DNA of 64,000 nt from Anaerorhabdus sp964386325 (GTDB lineage: Bacteria > Bacillota_I > Bacilli_A > Erysipelotrichales > Erysipelotrichaceae): the NCBI GenBank assembly GCA_964386325.1, contig CAYLQY010000003.1, positions 161,517 through 225,516 of the forward strand, in the 5' to 3' direction. Position 1 is the stretch's first letter; each line of letters starts with the position of its first letter. Below the pieces are notes generated by a model that saw only the letters and a program-made list of their open reading frames with translations, had not been told where the DNA came from and searched no databases. Below are positions 41,954 to 51,443 of this stretch, one piece after another. The position numbers and the translations under genes are program-made.

Positions 41954-42585
41954 AGATTATGAAATACACAATTTTTTTTGTAGTATCATATTGTGCGATA
42001 AGTAAGCTAGAAGGAATAATGGAAAACCTAACAATTTTTAATTTTGGAATTGAGGAATTTATAAATAGATTTAATGTAATCTCATATTTTAGTATTGCGA
42101 TAGTATGGATCATTCCATCTATACTAGTATTTAACTTCATTAACTCTGAAATAGATTTTATGGTACGAAAAATGAGCACATACACATTGCTACGATATCA
42201 AAGTAGTGCTTCCTTCATTAAAGTAGTAATCAAAGATATTTTCACTCAGGTAATTGTTTATACCCTTATTTTGTTGGTTGCTACTGTTTTAAATAATTCA
42301 TACAATTTCAAATTAGATCATATTTTATTTTTCATTTTTAAAACTATATGTTTAATTATTTTATATTTTTTCATATCAATTAAGTTGAACAATTTCAAAT
42401 ATTTGCAAGGATTCTTTTTAATTGCATATATTATTTTCGTTCTCGCTTCAATTATTAGTAATAATGTTATTTTAAAAGAGCTTTTTCTTGCAGTGACATC
42501 ATATCTAACTATTTTATTTTGGGTAATACTATCGTTAATATTATTTGAAAATATTTTAAAATCTTGTAGAAAGAAGGAATATTAA
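41944..42585 (+). CDS. Third membrane protein of the ABC module
   Basis: The 213-residue protein has about six membrane segments and a cytoplasmic loop after span 2, INSEIDFMVRKMSTYTLLRYQSSASFIKVVIKDI. Its placement is like that of the coupling helix in ABC-2 permeases. The family is not recognised. AGAAGG lies 7 bases before the ATG. Its stop is directly followed by the ATPase gene. Confidence 0.6.
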   Translation: MQMKIMKYTIFFVVSYCAISKLEGIMENLTIFNFGIEEFINRFNVISYFSIAIVWIIPSILVFNFINSEIDFMVRKMSTYTLLRYQSSASFIKVVIKDIFTQVIVYTLILLVATVLNNSYNFKLDHILFFIFKTICLIILYFFISIKLNNFKYLQGFFLIAYIIFVLASIISNNVILKELFLAVTSYLTILFWVILSLILFENILKSCRKKEY

Positions 42586-43224
42586 ATGAAGAAAATTAAA
42601 ATTATAAATTTATCAAAATGTTTCAAAGGGCAGGATGTGATTAGTGAGTTTTCTGCTGAGTTAGAAGCTGGTAAGATTTATGGGTTTTCTGGAAGAAATG
42701 GTTCAGGTAAGACAGTATTGCTTAAGCTTCTATCTGGTTTACTTAAGCCTACAACGGGGAAAATAATGATTGATGATTACCAATTAGGCAAAGATATTGA
42801 ATTTCCACTTTCTATAGGTGTAATCATAGATAAACCTGAATTCTTTGATGAATATAGTGGCTTGAAGAACTTAAAAATACTTTCAGAAATTAAGAATGTT
42901 TTAAGTGAACAAGAAGTTACAGAAGTCATGAAATATTTTGGACTATTTGATTTAAAGAAAAAAGTCAAAAAATATTCTCTTGGGATGAAACAACGTTTAG
43001 GATTAGCACAAGCATTTATGGAGAGTCCTGAATTACTCATATTAGATGAGTTTACCAATGCATTAGATAAAGAGTATACAGTATTTATTCATAATGAAAT
43101 AAGAAGTTATATTAACGATAATAGAATAATTATATTGACTTCACATTATGAACAAGATTTATATGCACTATGTGATGAAATATATACAATTGAGGATGGG
43201 AATGTAAAGAAGTATGATAACTAA
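42586..43224 (+). CDS. ABC transporter ATP-binding protein
   Basis: The 212-residue ATPase has Walker A SGRNGSGKTVLL (about residues 35-46), Q-loop region GVIIDKPEFFDEY, signature YSLGMKQRLGLAQAF, Walker B LLILDEFTNALD and the switch His in ILTSHYEQD. The signature LGMKQR, in place of LSGGQ, is typical of ATPases paired with ABC-2 permeases of the drug/bacteriocin-resistance type. It drives the three membrane proteins encoded just upstream. Its end overlaps the last gene of the module by 11 bases. Confidence 0.92.
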   Translation: MKKIKIINLSKCFKGQDVISEFSAELEAGKIYGFSGRNGSGKTVLLKLLSGLLKPTTGKIMIDDYQLGKDIEFPLSIGVIIDKPEFFDEYSGLKNLKILSEIKNVLSEQEVTEVMKYFGLFDLKKKVKKYSLGMKQRLGLAQAFMESPELLILDEFTNALDKEYTVFIHNEIRSYINDNRIIILTSHYEQDLYALCDEIYTIEDGNVKKYDN

Positions 43225-43873
43225 TTTATGTAAAGCTTGTATAATAGTTGTTTTGATAGCTTATTTAGGTAGAAATACAGATACCAAAGATGTTAATGAG
43301 ATGATAAAAAAAATAGAAAGAGTGAATATATATAATAATTCATTTTTGTTTGATGAATTTAATGAATCTGATAAGCAAATTTTGAATAATTATGACTTAC
43401 TCTATAATGAAAGTGATGAAGTTTTATTAATCAAACCTGTTGCAAGAGAACAATATGGTATGAATTTTGTTACTCGTTGTGTTGTTGAAGACACAGTCAA
43501 ATCAACTGATGATAATTTACTTGGGAAACAAATATTTATAACTGAGCAGAGCTCTATTGATTTATATGACGAACAAGCATTGAATGTAATGAATGTATTA
43601 ATGCCTATGAAATTGGATGATAGTTATGTAGTTTTTTTAGATAAAAATAACCAGTTTAAAAGTCATTACTACAATCCTGTATCAACTGTGTTTGGGGTAG
43701 TACCATTTAGAGAAGAGATAAATATTTACATTCAAAATAATCAAAAAGAGAAGTTTAATGAGAGTATTCTAAATTATGATATTGTTTTTAGTCCTTTTGA
43801 AGAAAGTTTTGAGTATCAATTATTTATTGAAGAATACAGGATACTTCATAAACGTATTTTAAGTGAATTTTAG
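43214..43873 (+). CDS. Anchored or secreted protein of the ABC module, family unknown
   Basis: The 219-residue protein has one N-terminal hydrophobic segment (about residues 4-18), an uncleaved anchor or signal peptide. An acidic extracytoplasmic domain of about 195 residues follows, with paired features LLYNESDEVLLIKPVARE and MKLDDSYVVFLDKNNQF. No lipobox, sortase motif or known domain was seen. Its start overlaps the ATPase gene by 11 bases. It could be a substrate-binding or immunity-type partner of the ABC complex; this is speculation from position. Confidence 0.6.
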   Translation: MITNLCKACIIVVLIAYLGRNTDTKDVNEMIKKIERVNIYNNSFLFDEFNESDKQILNNYDLLYNESDEVLLIKPVAREQYGMNFVTRCVVEDTVKSTDDNLLGKQIFITEQSSIDLYDEQALNVMNVLMPMKLDDSYVVFLDKNNQFKSHYYNPVSTVFGVVPFREEINIYIQNNQKEKFNESILNYDIVFSPFEESFEYQLFIEEYRILHKRILSEF

Positions 43874-43928
43874 GAGGGAATAGAACCAAATTCAAATGAT
43901 ATGCTATAATATTTCAAGAGGTGAAGAT

Positions 43929-44246
43929 ATGGAAAAGATAATCCAAGAAATAGAACAATTTATAGATGAAAGAGACTGGAAACAATTTCATACACCAGAT
44001 TGTTTAGCAAAATCAATAAGCATTGAAGCTGGCGAATTATTGGAATGCTTTCAATGGGATAGTAATAATTATGACCGCGAACATGTGTTAGAAGAATTGG
44101 CAGATGTAATGATTTATACTATGCAAATGGCAATAGCACTCGATGTTAATCCTGAAGAGATAATGCGTAGTAAGATGATAAAGAATGCAAAAAAATACCC
44201 TGTCGACAAAGCGAAGGGTACTTCAAGTAAGTATACAGAATTATAA
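43929..44246 (+). CDS. MazG-like nucleotide pyrophosphohydrolase
   Basis: The 105-residue protein has the all-alpha NTP-PPase motifs. FHTPDCLAKSISIEAGELLECFQW carries the first ExxE Glu residues, and HVLEELADVMIYTMQMA has the EExxD second metal site. Members hydrolyse NTPs or dNTPs to the monophosphate and pyrophosphate, often as house-cleaning enzymes. The ATG at 43929 follows AAGAGGTGAAG; an upstream in-frame ATG at 43896 lies in the likely promoter (TGCTATAAT). It is a single gene. Confidence 0.88.
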   Translation: MEKIIQEIEQFIDERDWKQFHTPDCLAKSISIEAGELLECFQWDSNNYDREHVLEELADVMIYTMQMAIALDVNPEEIMRSKMIKNAKKYPVDKAKGTSSKYTEL

Positions 44247-44249
44247 TAC

Positions 44250-44897
44250 TTATTGAATCATTGGTAAGACATCATAGAATGAAGCGAAGTCATAATCAAG
44301 TAGTTGATTGATTTCATCGTTCTTTTCAACACAATCTTCAATGAAGCCAGCGAGTGCGTTGGCTTTTTTTGTTGAGATTAGACCCATTAAAGAGTCTTCT
44401 AATATTAGTGTTTCAGCTGGATTTACATCTAATTTCTCAATGACTGTATTGAAAATTTCAGGATCTGGTTTTTTGTTTTTAACCATATCACCACAAAGAA
44501 TGAAGTCAAATTCAAATTCTCGTGTCATATGATCTAATAACATTTTCACATAATCGAAATGGCTACTAGAAGCGATTGCGATTTTTACATTGTGTTGCTT
44601 ACAGGCATCAAGTAATTCAAAAAGGCCAGGCTTTACTAGGGCATCTTTTTGTGCTGCAGCACCTTCAGTAATGTAATCAAGACGCATCTTTAAAACAGTC
44701 TTTATATTGTCTCTAATTGCTGGAAAACGATTGATTTGAGGCATTGCAAATTCAAGGCCTGTACCACAAATCCCTCGCCAAAAATCTTGATCTAATTCTA
44801 TTGAGTGTAGCCGTGCGAAATCCTCATATGCTTGTTTCGCGAGCCTCTCTGTATCAAACATTGTACCATCACAGTCTAAAATTACACATTTTATCAT
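44250..44897 (-). CDS. HAD-superfamily hydrolase, beta-phosphoglucomutase-like
   Basis: The 215-residue protein has the HAD motifs: VILDCDGTMFDTERLAKQ (motif I nucleophile and acid Asp), IAIASSSHFDYVK (motif II Ser), the Lys in KKPDPEIF (motif III) and LEDSLMGLISTKKA (motif IV). A helical cap lies between motif I and II. This subgroup includes beta-phosphoglucomutases and sugar phosphatases; the substrate cannot be told. The ATG at 44897 is preceded by AAGGTG at 6 bases on the reverse strand; a GTG at 44906 is an alternative. Confidence 0.87.
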   Translation of the reverse strand: MIKCVILDCDGTMFDTERLAKQAYEDFARLHSIELDQDFWRGICGTGLEFAMPQINRFPAIRDNIKTVLKMRLDYITEGAAAQKDALVKPGLFELLDACKQHNVKIAIASSSHFDYVKMLLDHMTREFEFDFILCGDMVKNKKPDPEIFNTVIEKLDVNPAETLILEDSLMGLISTKKANALAGFIEDCVEKNDEINQLLDYDFASFYDVLPMIQ

Positions 44898-44974
44898 ATT
44901 TTTCACCTTGTTCTATTATATCTAATCCTTTTTAAAAGTCAAAATAGTGTATAATATATCATGGAGTGTGACCA

Positions 44975-45494
44975 ATGATAAAAAAGTATTTTATACCTAC
45001 GATATATATCAAGAACTATCGTACACTAAATTTAGAAAAACTAAGAGAACACGGCATAAAAGTATTATGTATTGATGTAGACAATACCTTAGTACCTCCC
45101 CATACTGCAACCTTGGATAATGATGCAATCGCATTTATTCAAAGGGTGAAGGATAGTGGCTTACTTCCTGTTATTATTTCTAATAATACAGAGAAGCGCG
45201 TACAGGGTGTAGCGAATCAAGTGAATGTCGATTTCTACAGTTTTTCATGTAAACCATGCAAATACAATTATATTAAAATTTTAAGAGATACTAAGTGTAC
45301 TAAAAATGAAGTTGCAGTGTTGGGAGACCAATTAGTAACCGATATTTTAGGGGGAAGTCGAATGAACTTTCTTACTATTCTTCAAGATCCAATTTCGGAT
45401 GTTGAGAATACTTCAGGAAAGATAACTCGTAGAATTGAGACTAAGATTTTAGCGACACTTTCAAAAAATGAAAGTTTAAAGAAGGGAACTTATT

Positions 45495-45508
<14 letters not shown>
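44975..45508 (+). CDS. yqeG: YqeG-family HAD IIIA phosphatase
   Basis: The 177-residue protein matches YqeG. It has KVLCIDVDNTLVPPHTATLD (motif I), LPVIISNNTEKRV (motif II), SCKPCKYNYIKI (motif III region) and EVAVLGDQLVTDILGG (motif IV). YqeG is a putative phosphatase whose gene leads the yqeG-yqeH ribosome-assembly operon in Firmicutes, and here it overlaps yqeH by 14 bases. The substrate is not established. Confidence 0.92.
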
Positions 45509-46543
<1,035 letters not shown>

Positions 46544-46544
<1 letters not shown>

Positions 46545-46831
46545 TGTTAACAGGAAAACAAAAAAGTTATTTAAGAGGTTTAGCAAATAAACAAAAAGCA
46601 ATATTTCAAGTAGGAAAAGATGGATTATCATATAATCTATCAAAAAGCGTTAGTGATGCACTTGAAGCACATGAATTAGTAAAAATCAGCGTATTAAAAA
46701 CATGTGAAGATGATTTCAAAGAATTAACATTTGATTTGGCGATGAATACGCATAGTGAAGTTGTACAAACAATTGGACGTACAATTCTTTTATATCGCAA
46801 AAGTAAGGAACAAAAAATTCAATTACCATGA
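46544..46831 (+). CDS. yhbY: YhbY/CRM-domain RNA-binding protein
   Basis: The 95-residue protein is a single CRS1-YhbY domain: LTGKQKSYLRGLANKQKAIFQVGKDGLS, then VSDALEAHELVKISVLKTCED and the late VQTIGRTILLYRKSKEQK. It associates with pre-50S ribosomal subunits in other bacteria (called YqeI in Bacillus). It is coupled to yqeH and to the nadD fusion gene by 1- and 4-base overlaps. The aroE gene found between yqeH and yqeI in Bacillus is absent here. Confidence 0.93.
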
Positions 46832-47853
46832 AAAAAGTGGGATGTTTAGGAGGGACTTTTGATCCTATCCATAATGGACATTTAGAACTTGCAAAAACAG
46901 TACGAAAACAATGTGGACTCGATGAAATTTGGTTTTTACCAACGAAAGATACGCCACTGAAGAGTCGTACTATTTCTTCATTTTCAACACGAAAGAAAAT
47001 GATTGATTTAGCAATAAAGCCTTATCGAAAGTTTAGGTGTTGTGAAATTGAAAATAAACTTCCTACCCCATCTTATACGATTCAAACGGTTAAAGAATTA
47101 CAAAAGATTTACCCAGATATCGAATTCTATTGGATAGTTGGTGATGATCAAGTAGCACAATTTGATCAATGGAAGAGTATTGATGAACTACTATCGCTAG
47201 TTCAATTTATTGTTGTGCCAAGACAGCAATTTAAAATACAAGATAAGCGTTTATGGGTTTGTTCAACATTTCATCATGATGCAAGTAGTACAGCAGTAAG
47301 AGAGGGTAGCTATTATTATTTACCTTCATCTGTAAGAAACTATGTTTTAATGAATGAGTTATATTTAGAGAGCATTGTAAGGAAACACTGTAGTGAAAAG
47401 CGTACACAACATGTTTTATCAATGACTGAATTATGTATAAAACTTGCGGTTAAGCATCATGTGAGTGTTCATGAAGCGACGATGGCAGGTATGCTCCATG
47501 ATGTATGTAAGGAAATGGGTGTAGAGCAAAATAAAAAATGGATATCACATTTTTATCCATCATTAATAAATGTTGCACCAGCTATCTATCATTCATTTAC
47601 AGTTGTACCTTGGATAAAACAAAATCTAGGATATACAAATCAAAGAGTATTAAATGCCATTTACAATCACACACTTGGACTTGGTAAGAGTAAACTAGCA
47701 AAGATTGTATATATTGCGGATAAGATAGATCCTAGTCGTGGTTATGATATTTCTAAACAACTAGCTTGTGCGATGAATAATCTAGATGAAGGAATGGAAT
47801 TAATAAAACGTGAACAACAAGAATATTTGAAAAAGGAGGGCGTTCATGTCTGA
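46828..47853 (+). CDS. nadD: Fused NadD-YqeK protein: nicotinate-nucleotide adenylyltransferase plus HD phosphohydrolase
   Basis: The 341-residue protein joins two proteins that are separate in Bacillus. Residues 1 to about 190 are NadD, with GGTFDPIHNGHLELA at the nucleotide site, PTPSYTIQTVKEL and IVGDDQVAQFDQW, which makes nicotinate adenine dinucleotide. Residues about 192-335 are YqeK, an HD-domain enzyme with KRTQHVLSMTELC, MLHDVCKEM (the HD pair) and YIADKIDPSRGY; YqeK relatives cleave diadenosine tetraphosphate. No frameshift or stop separates them. It lies in the yqeG-rsfS operon in the place of the nadD-yqeK pair. Confidence 0.93.
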   Translation: MKKVGCLGGTFDPIHNGHLELAKTVRKQCGLDEIWFLPTKDTPLKSRTISSFSTRKKMIDLAIKPYRKFRCCEIENKLPTPSYTIQTVKELQKIYPDIEFYWIVGDDQVAQFDQWKSIDELLSLVQFIVVPRQQFKIQDKRLWVCSTFHHDASSTAVREGSYYYLPSSVRNYVLMNELYLESIVRKHCSEKRTQHVLSMTELCIKLAVKHHVSVHEATMAGMLHDVCKEMGVEQNKKWISHFYPSLINVAPAIYHSFTVVPWIKQNLGYTNQRVLNAIYNHTLGLGKSKLAKIVYIADKIDPSRGYDISKQLACAMNNLDEGMELIKREQQEYLKKEGVHV

Positions 47854-48184
47854 TTTATTAAAAGTTGTAGTTAAAGCAATGGATGAAAGACTTGCAGAAG
47901 ATATCGTGGTTTTAGATTTTCAAAATCAAAGTCCTTTCTGTGATTATTTTGTTATTGGAAGTGCATTAAATCATCGTATGGCAAAATCAATTATTGACCG
48001 TATTGAAGAAAAGGTAATTGCATCAGGAGGATCAATCCGTGCAATTGAAGGTAATGAAGATAGCGCATGGCAATTGATTGATTGTAATGGAATTATTGCA
48101 CATGTCTTTGTGGATGGTGAAAGAGAAGTTTACCAGCTTGAAAAACTTTGGGGAGATTTACCACGCGTTGAGGTAGCGATATGA
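47846..48184 (+). CDS. rsfS: Ribosome silencing factor
   Basis: The 112-residue protein matches RsfS (YqeL/Iojap): ERLAEDIVVLDFQNQSPFCDYFVIGSA, then IEEKVIASGGSIRAIEGNEDSAWQLIDCNGIIAHVF and REVYQLEKLWGD. It binds ribosomal protein L14 and blocks subunit joining in starved cells. GGAGGG precedes its start inside the end of the NadD-YqeK gene, with an 8-base overlap. It keeps the Bacillus order nadD-yqeK-rsfS-methyltransferase. Confidence 0.95.
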   Translation: MSDLLKVVVKAMDERLAEDIVVLDFQNQSPFCDYFVIGSALNHRMAKSIIDRIEEKVIASGGSIRAIEGNEDSAWQLIDCNGIIAHVFVDGEREVYQLEKLWGDLPRVEVAI

Positions 48185-48876
48185 TTTACGACGCATTAGC
48201 TTCATATTATGATGATTTGGTAAAAGATGATGAGGCTACGCAACTTTGGATAGATTTTGTAAAAAAATATTGTCCACATAAGAAAGTATTAGAACTTGCG
48301 TGTGGATCAGGTGAGATTTCGCATGGCTTACAAGAAGAAGGATATTCAATTAAGGCAACTGATTTCTCTGAATCTATGATTTCAAAGTTAAAGGAAAAAT
48401 TTCCAACAGTAGACACAGCAATTATTGATATGAGTAATTTTAAGTACGATGAAAAAGTAGATGGTGTATTGTGTTTCTGTGATAGCATCAACTATTTATC
48501 ATCAATGGATGAAGTGCGCTCGATGTTTCAAAGTGTGCGAGATTGTTTAAAAGATGATGGGGTATTTTTATTTGATATGCATTCAATTGATCGTCTTGAT
48601 GAATTTAAAGAATTGTATATTGAAGAAGGAGTATTAGATGTTCCTTATCAATGGACAATTCAAAGTGATGAGAATAAAATTTATCAACATTTCTCATTTT
48701 ATGAAGAAGATAAAATATTACAAGAACAACATATACAAACAGTATTCACACTAGATGAAATATTACCAGAATTAGAAAGTTTAGGCTTTGAATGTAAAAT
48801 TATTACTGATTTTAATCAAGATGGAGTTTGTGAAGGCGAGAAGTATTTCATCGTCGCAAGGAGGAAAGTATGTTAG
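48181..48876 (+). CDS. SAM-dependent methyltransferase (YqeM-like)
   Basis: The 231-residue class I methyltransferase has an AdoMet-binding motif KVLELACGSGEISHGL (about residues 36-51), then IKATDFSESMI and DGVLCFCDSINYLSSMDEV. A C-terminal half may form the substrate cap. It corresponds by sequence style and place to YqeM, next to rsfS in Bacillus. The substrate is not known. It overlaps rsfS by 4 bases and the mtnN gene by 7. Confidence 0.9.
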   Translation: MIYDALASYYDDLVKDDEATQLWIDFVKKYCPHKKVLELACGSGEISHGLQEEGYSIKATDFSESMISKLKEKFPTVDTAIIDMSNFKYDEKVDGVLCFCDSINYLSSMDEVRSMFQSVRDCLKDDGVFLFDMHSIDRLDEFKELYIEEGVLDVPYQWTIQSDENKIYQHFSFYEEDKILQEQHIQTVFTLDEILPELESLGFECKIITDFNQDGVCEGEKYFIVARRKVC

Positions 48877-49568
48877 CGTTTATTGGTGCAATGTCATTAG
48901 AGGTAGAAGAAATTTTAAAACGAATGACTGATGTTGAGAAGAAAGTCATCAGCAATGTTGATTTTTATGAAGGAAAGCTTGCGGGCATTGAATGTGTCGT
49001 AATGAAGAGTGGTATCGCAAAAGTTGCGGCAGCCATTAGCACTACAATTCTATTTGAACATTTTGATATAAATGGTGTAATCAATATTGGAACAGCAGGT
49101 GGTTTAGATCCTAGACAAGAAGTTCTGGATGTTGTAATCTCGGAAAGAGTGGCTCATCATGATATTGATGTACCAGGACCTGATGACGATTGGCCAAAAG
49201 GATTCAATCAAGATAAAACTTGTTACCAAGCAGATCAAGGAATGCTTGATGTATTAAAAGAAATTACCAAAGACTCAAAAGAAAGAGTCTGGTTTGGTAA
49301 TATTGCAACAGGTGATTGTTTTATTTATCGTGAAGATCAAATTCAACGTATTCAAGCTGATTATCCAGGGGCACTATGTGCTGAAATGGAGGGTGCAGCA
49401 ATTGGACAAGTATGTCGACAATATAATTGTCCATTTGTAATTATTCGCTCATTATCAGATATTACGCATAAAGAAAATAATGAAATGACATTTGATGAGT
49501 ATGCAGTAAAAGCATCTGAAAGAAGTGCAATGTGGTGTGAAAGGTTTATCACAAATTATTCGAAATAA
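48870..49568 (+). CDS. mtnN: 5'-methylthioadenosine/S-adenosylhomocysteine nucleosidase
   Basis: The 232-residue protein has the Pfs/MtnN features: FIGAMSLEVEEILKRM (with the catalytic Glu), VVMKSGIAKVAAAIS, VINIGTAGGLDP, and the active-site segment CAEMEGAAIGQVC followed by RSLSDITHKEN. It removes adenine from MTA and SAH, recycling the by-product of methyltransferases such as the one encoded just upstream. AAGGAGG lies 5 bases before the ATG. A terminator ends the operon. Confidence 0.95.
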   Translation: MLAFIGAMSLEVEEILKRMTDVEKKVISNVDFYEGKLAGIECVVMKSGIAKVAAAISTTILFEHFDINGVINIGTAGGLDPRQEVLDVVISERVAHHDIDVPGPDDDWPKGFNQDKTCYQADQGMLDVLKEITKDSKERVWFGNIATGDCFIYREDQIQRIQADYPGALCAEMEGAAIGQVCRQYNCPFVIIRSLSDITHKENNEMTFDEYAVKASERSAMWCERFITNYSK

Positions 49569-49590
49569 AGAAAGCATATGCTTTCTTTTG
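49567..49590 (+). terminator. Terminator of the yqeG-mtnN operon
   Basis: AAAGAAAGC and GCTTTCTTT form a 9-bp stem around ATAT, followed by TGTTTTG. Confidence 0.8.
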
Positions 49591-49610
49591 TTTTGTAAAC
49601 AAATAAAAAA

Positions 49611-49630
49611 AAGAAGCGTTAGCTTCTTTA
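49611..49630 (-). terminator. Terminator of the thioredoxin-like gene
   Basis: On the reverse strand AAGAAGC and GCTTCTT form a stem around a 4-base loop followed by a run of eight T residues. It overlaps the stop of the gene on that strand. Confidence 0.75.
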
Positions 49631-50170
49631 TGGCATTAATACTACTTCATCTTTTTCTTCGAATAAGCCAGACCAAATCTTGTTGTCTACCATCCATTGC
49701 TTAAGTTCACGCGTGCTCATTGGATTTTCACTATCCCATTGTAAATAGTTTTCAACTTTTAGTTCGCCACCATTATTTGAAATTGCTACAAAAGCAGGAT
49801 AATTATTGAATCCCCAATCATCTTTAAGTTGATTGATTGTTAAGTTATCTTCGAGTTCGCTTACATCTACATATTCAATGATATCAAATAAATTACTACC
49901 TTGTTCAGCATCTAATGATTTCATCACAGTATCTTGTACATAATTACAATCATCACTATCAAATCTACAAAAGAATAGATAGTGTGTTGATGAATCTCCA
50001 CTTGTTGTTAAGTAATCGGTTAATGTTCCATAAGGAATAATCATTATTGGATTAGTTGTTAATGCAACTGTTGTATCTGCTTCACTAGGCTTAAAGAAAC
50101 AATAGAATGCTAGAAACATACTTACGACGAAACATAGGGACATAAATGAAATTAATATCTTCTTTATCAT
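49628..50170 (-). CDS. Membrane-anchored thioredoxin-like protein, family uncertain
   Basis: The 180-residue protein has one N-terminal membrane segment (about residues 5-27), then an outer domain. HYLFFCRFDSDDCNYVQDTV looks like the active-site region of a thioredoxin fold, with Cys residues 7 apart rather than a CxxC. INQLKDDWGFNNYPAFVAISNNGG has the conserved cis-Pro. The lack of CxxC argues against an ordinary disulfide oxidoreductase. The ATG at 50170 follows GAGGTG by 9 bases. It is a single gene on the reverse strand, and its role is unknown. Confidence 0.6.
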   Translation of the reverse strand: MIKKILISFMSLCFVVSMFLAFYCFFKPSEADTTVALTTNPIMIIPYGTLTDYLTTSGDSSTHYLFFCRFDSDDCNYVQDTVMKSLDAEQGSNLFDIIEYVDVSELEDNLTINQLKDDWGFNNYPAFVAISNNGGELKVENYLQWDSENPMSTRELKQWMVDNKIWSGLFEEKDEVVLMP

Positions 50171-50264
50171 GTCTATAATCACCTCGGTTTTAATACTATA
50201 TCATTTTTTTTAAAAGAGTGCAATTTTGAGGTAAAATCGTTATAATAATAGCAGAGGTAAATGC

Positions 50265-50813
50265 ATGAAATGGTATAAACAAAACTATGTAAATCACCGT
50301 GATTGGGTGTTTGATAACTTGGAATTACTTGGATTATCAATGCAAGAAGCATTAATTGTATTATTAATTGATTTTTTTAATACAAATCAATTGCCAATTA
50401 CAATTGATATTTTGGCTAAAAAAACGGGTTGTGATCAAGATGAAATCGATAAAGTATTAAGTATTTTAGTTGCGAAAAAGTATTTGGAGATTCGTGCTAC
50501 AAATAAAAAAGTATCTTTTATATTGGATGGATTGTTTGAAACGGAAGTTTCACGAACTCAAAGTGCTTTGAATTCTTCATTATTTGAATTGTTTGAAGAA
50601 GAGTTTGGTAGACCACTAAGTAATTCTGAAATGATGAAATTAAGTGATTTAGTTAAAACAATGGATTCTAAATTAATTGTTTACGCATTAAAAGAAGCTT
50701 CTATGTATCAGAAAGTTAATTTTAACTATATTACAAAGATACTTCAAACATGGAACGAAAAAGGTGTTACAGTAAAAATGATAGAAGAGGGGAAAAAAGT
50801 TGAAGCCGAATGA
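50265..50813 (+). CDS. dnaD: DnaD-domain replication initiation protein
   Basis: The 182-residue protein has an N-terminal winged-helix DnaD-N domain (about 1-95, with LGLSMQEALIVLLIDFFNTNQ). The shorter C-terminal DnaB2 domain (about 100-172) has LFELFEEEFGRPLSNSEMMKLSDLVKTM and YITKILQTWNEKGV. DnaD helps load the helicase at origins and on restarting forks in Firmicutes. It is followed by nth with a 14-base overlap, the same pair as in Bacillus. Confidence 0.92.
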   Translation: MKWYKQNYVNHRDWVFDNLELLGLSMQEALIVLLIDFFNTNQLPITIDILAKKTGCDQDEIDKVLSILVAKKYLEIRATNKKVSFILDGLFETEVSRTQSALNSSLFELFEEEFGRPLSNSEMMKLSDLVKTMDSKLIVYALKEASMYQKVNFNYITKILQTWNEKGVTVKMIEEGKKVEAE

Positions 50814-51441
50814 GATTTTGGATATTTTGGAACAAATGTATCCCAATGCTGAATGTGAGTTAATTCATAAGAATGCGTTTGAACTTGCGGTGGCGGTTGT
50901 ACTTTCTGCACAAACAACAGATATCTCTGTGAATAAAGTAACTCCTAAATTATTTAAGAAGTATTCGACTCCTAAGAAATTGGCGGAGGCGAATCTGGAA
51001 GATATTGAAGAGTGTATTAAAACAATCGGCTTATATCGTAATAAAGCGAAAAGTATCCAAGGGCTTGCGAAAGGGTTAATTGAAGATTTCAATGGTGAAA
51101 TGCCGCAAACAATGGATGAATTAATTACTCTTCCAGGTGTAGGTCGTAAGAGCGCCAATGTAATTATGTCAGTGTGCTTTGGTTTGCCTGCAATTGCAGT
51201 TGATACTCATGTAGAGCGTATATCAAAACGTCTGAATCTTGCAAAGAAGAATGATACAGTTTTAGAAGTTGAAAAAAAATTAATGAAGAAGATTGATAAA
51301 GATAGATGGAATCGTGCGCATCACTTATTCATTTTCTTCGGTCGATATTTTTGTACTGCTAGAAATCCCCAATGTGATCAATGTCCATTTGTCCAAATTT
51401 GCACTGACAAGAAAGCGAAGGCTGCGAAAGGAATTAAGTAA
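50800..51441 (+). CDS. nth: Endonuclease III, TTG start
   Basis: The 213-residue DNA glycosylase/AP lyase has the helix-hairpin-helix LITLPGVGRKSANVIM with the catalytic Lys (about residue 117), the catalytic Asp in VDTHVERISKRL (about 135) and a C-terminal [4Fe-4S] cluster, Cys-x6-Cys-x2-Cys-x5-Cys. It removes oxidised pyrimidines from DNA. The start is a TTG at 50800, placed 7 bases after GAGGGG; no ATG gives the full N-terminus MKPNEILDILEQM. It overlaps dnaD by 14 bases. Confidence 0.95.
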   Translation: MKPNEILDILEQMYPNAECELIHKNAFELAVAVVLSAQTTDISVNKVTPKLFKKYSTPKKLAEANLEDIEECIKTIGLYRNKAKSIQGLAKGLIEDFNGEMPQTMDELITLPGVGRKSANVIMSVCFGLPAIAVDTHVERISKRLNLAKKNDTVLEVEKKLMKKIDKDRWNRAHHLFIFFGRYFCTARNPQCDQCPFVQICTDKKAKAAKGIK

Positions 51442-51443
51442 AT

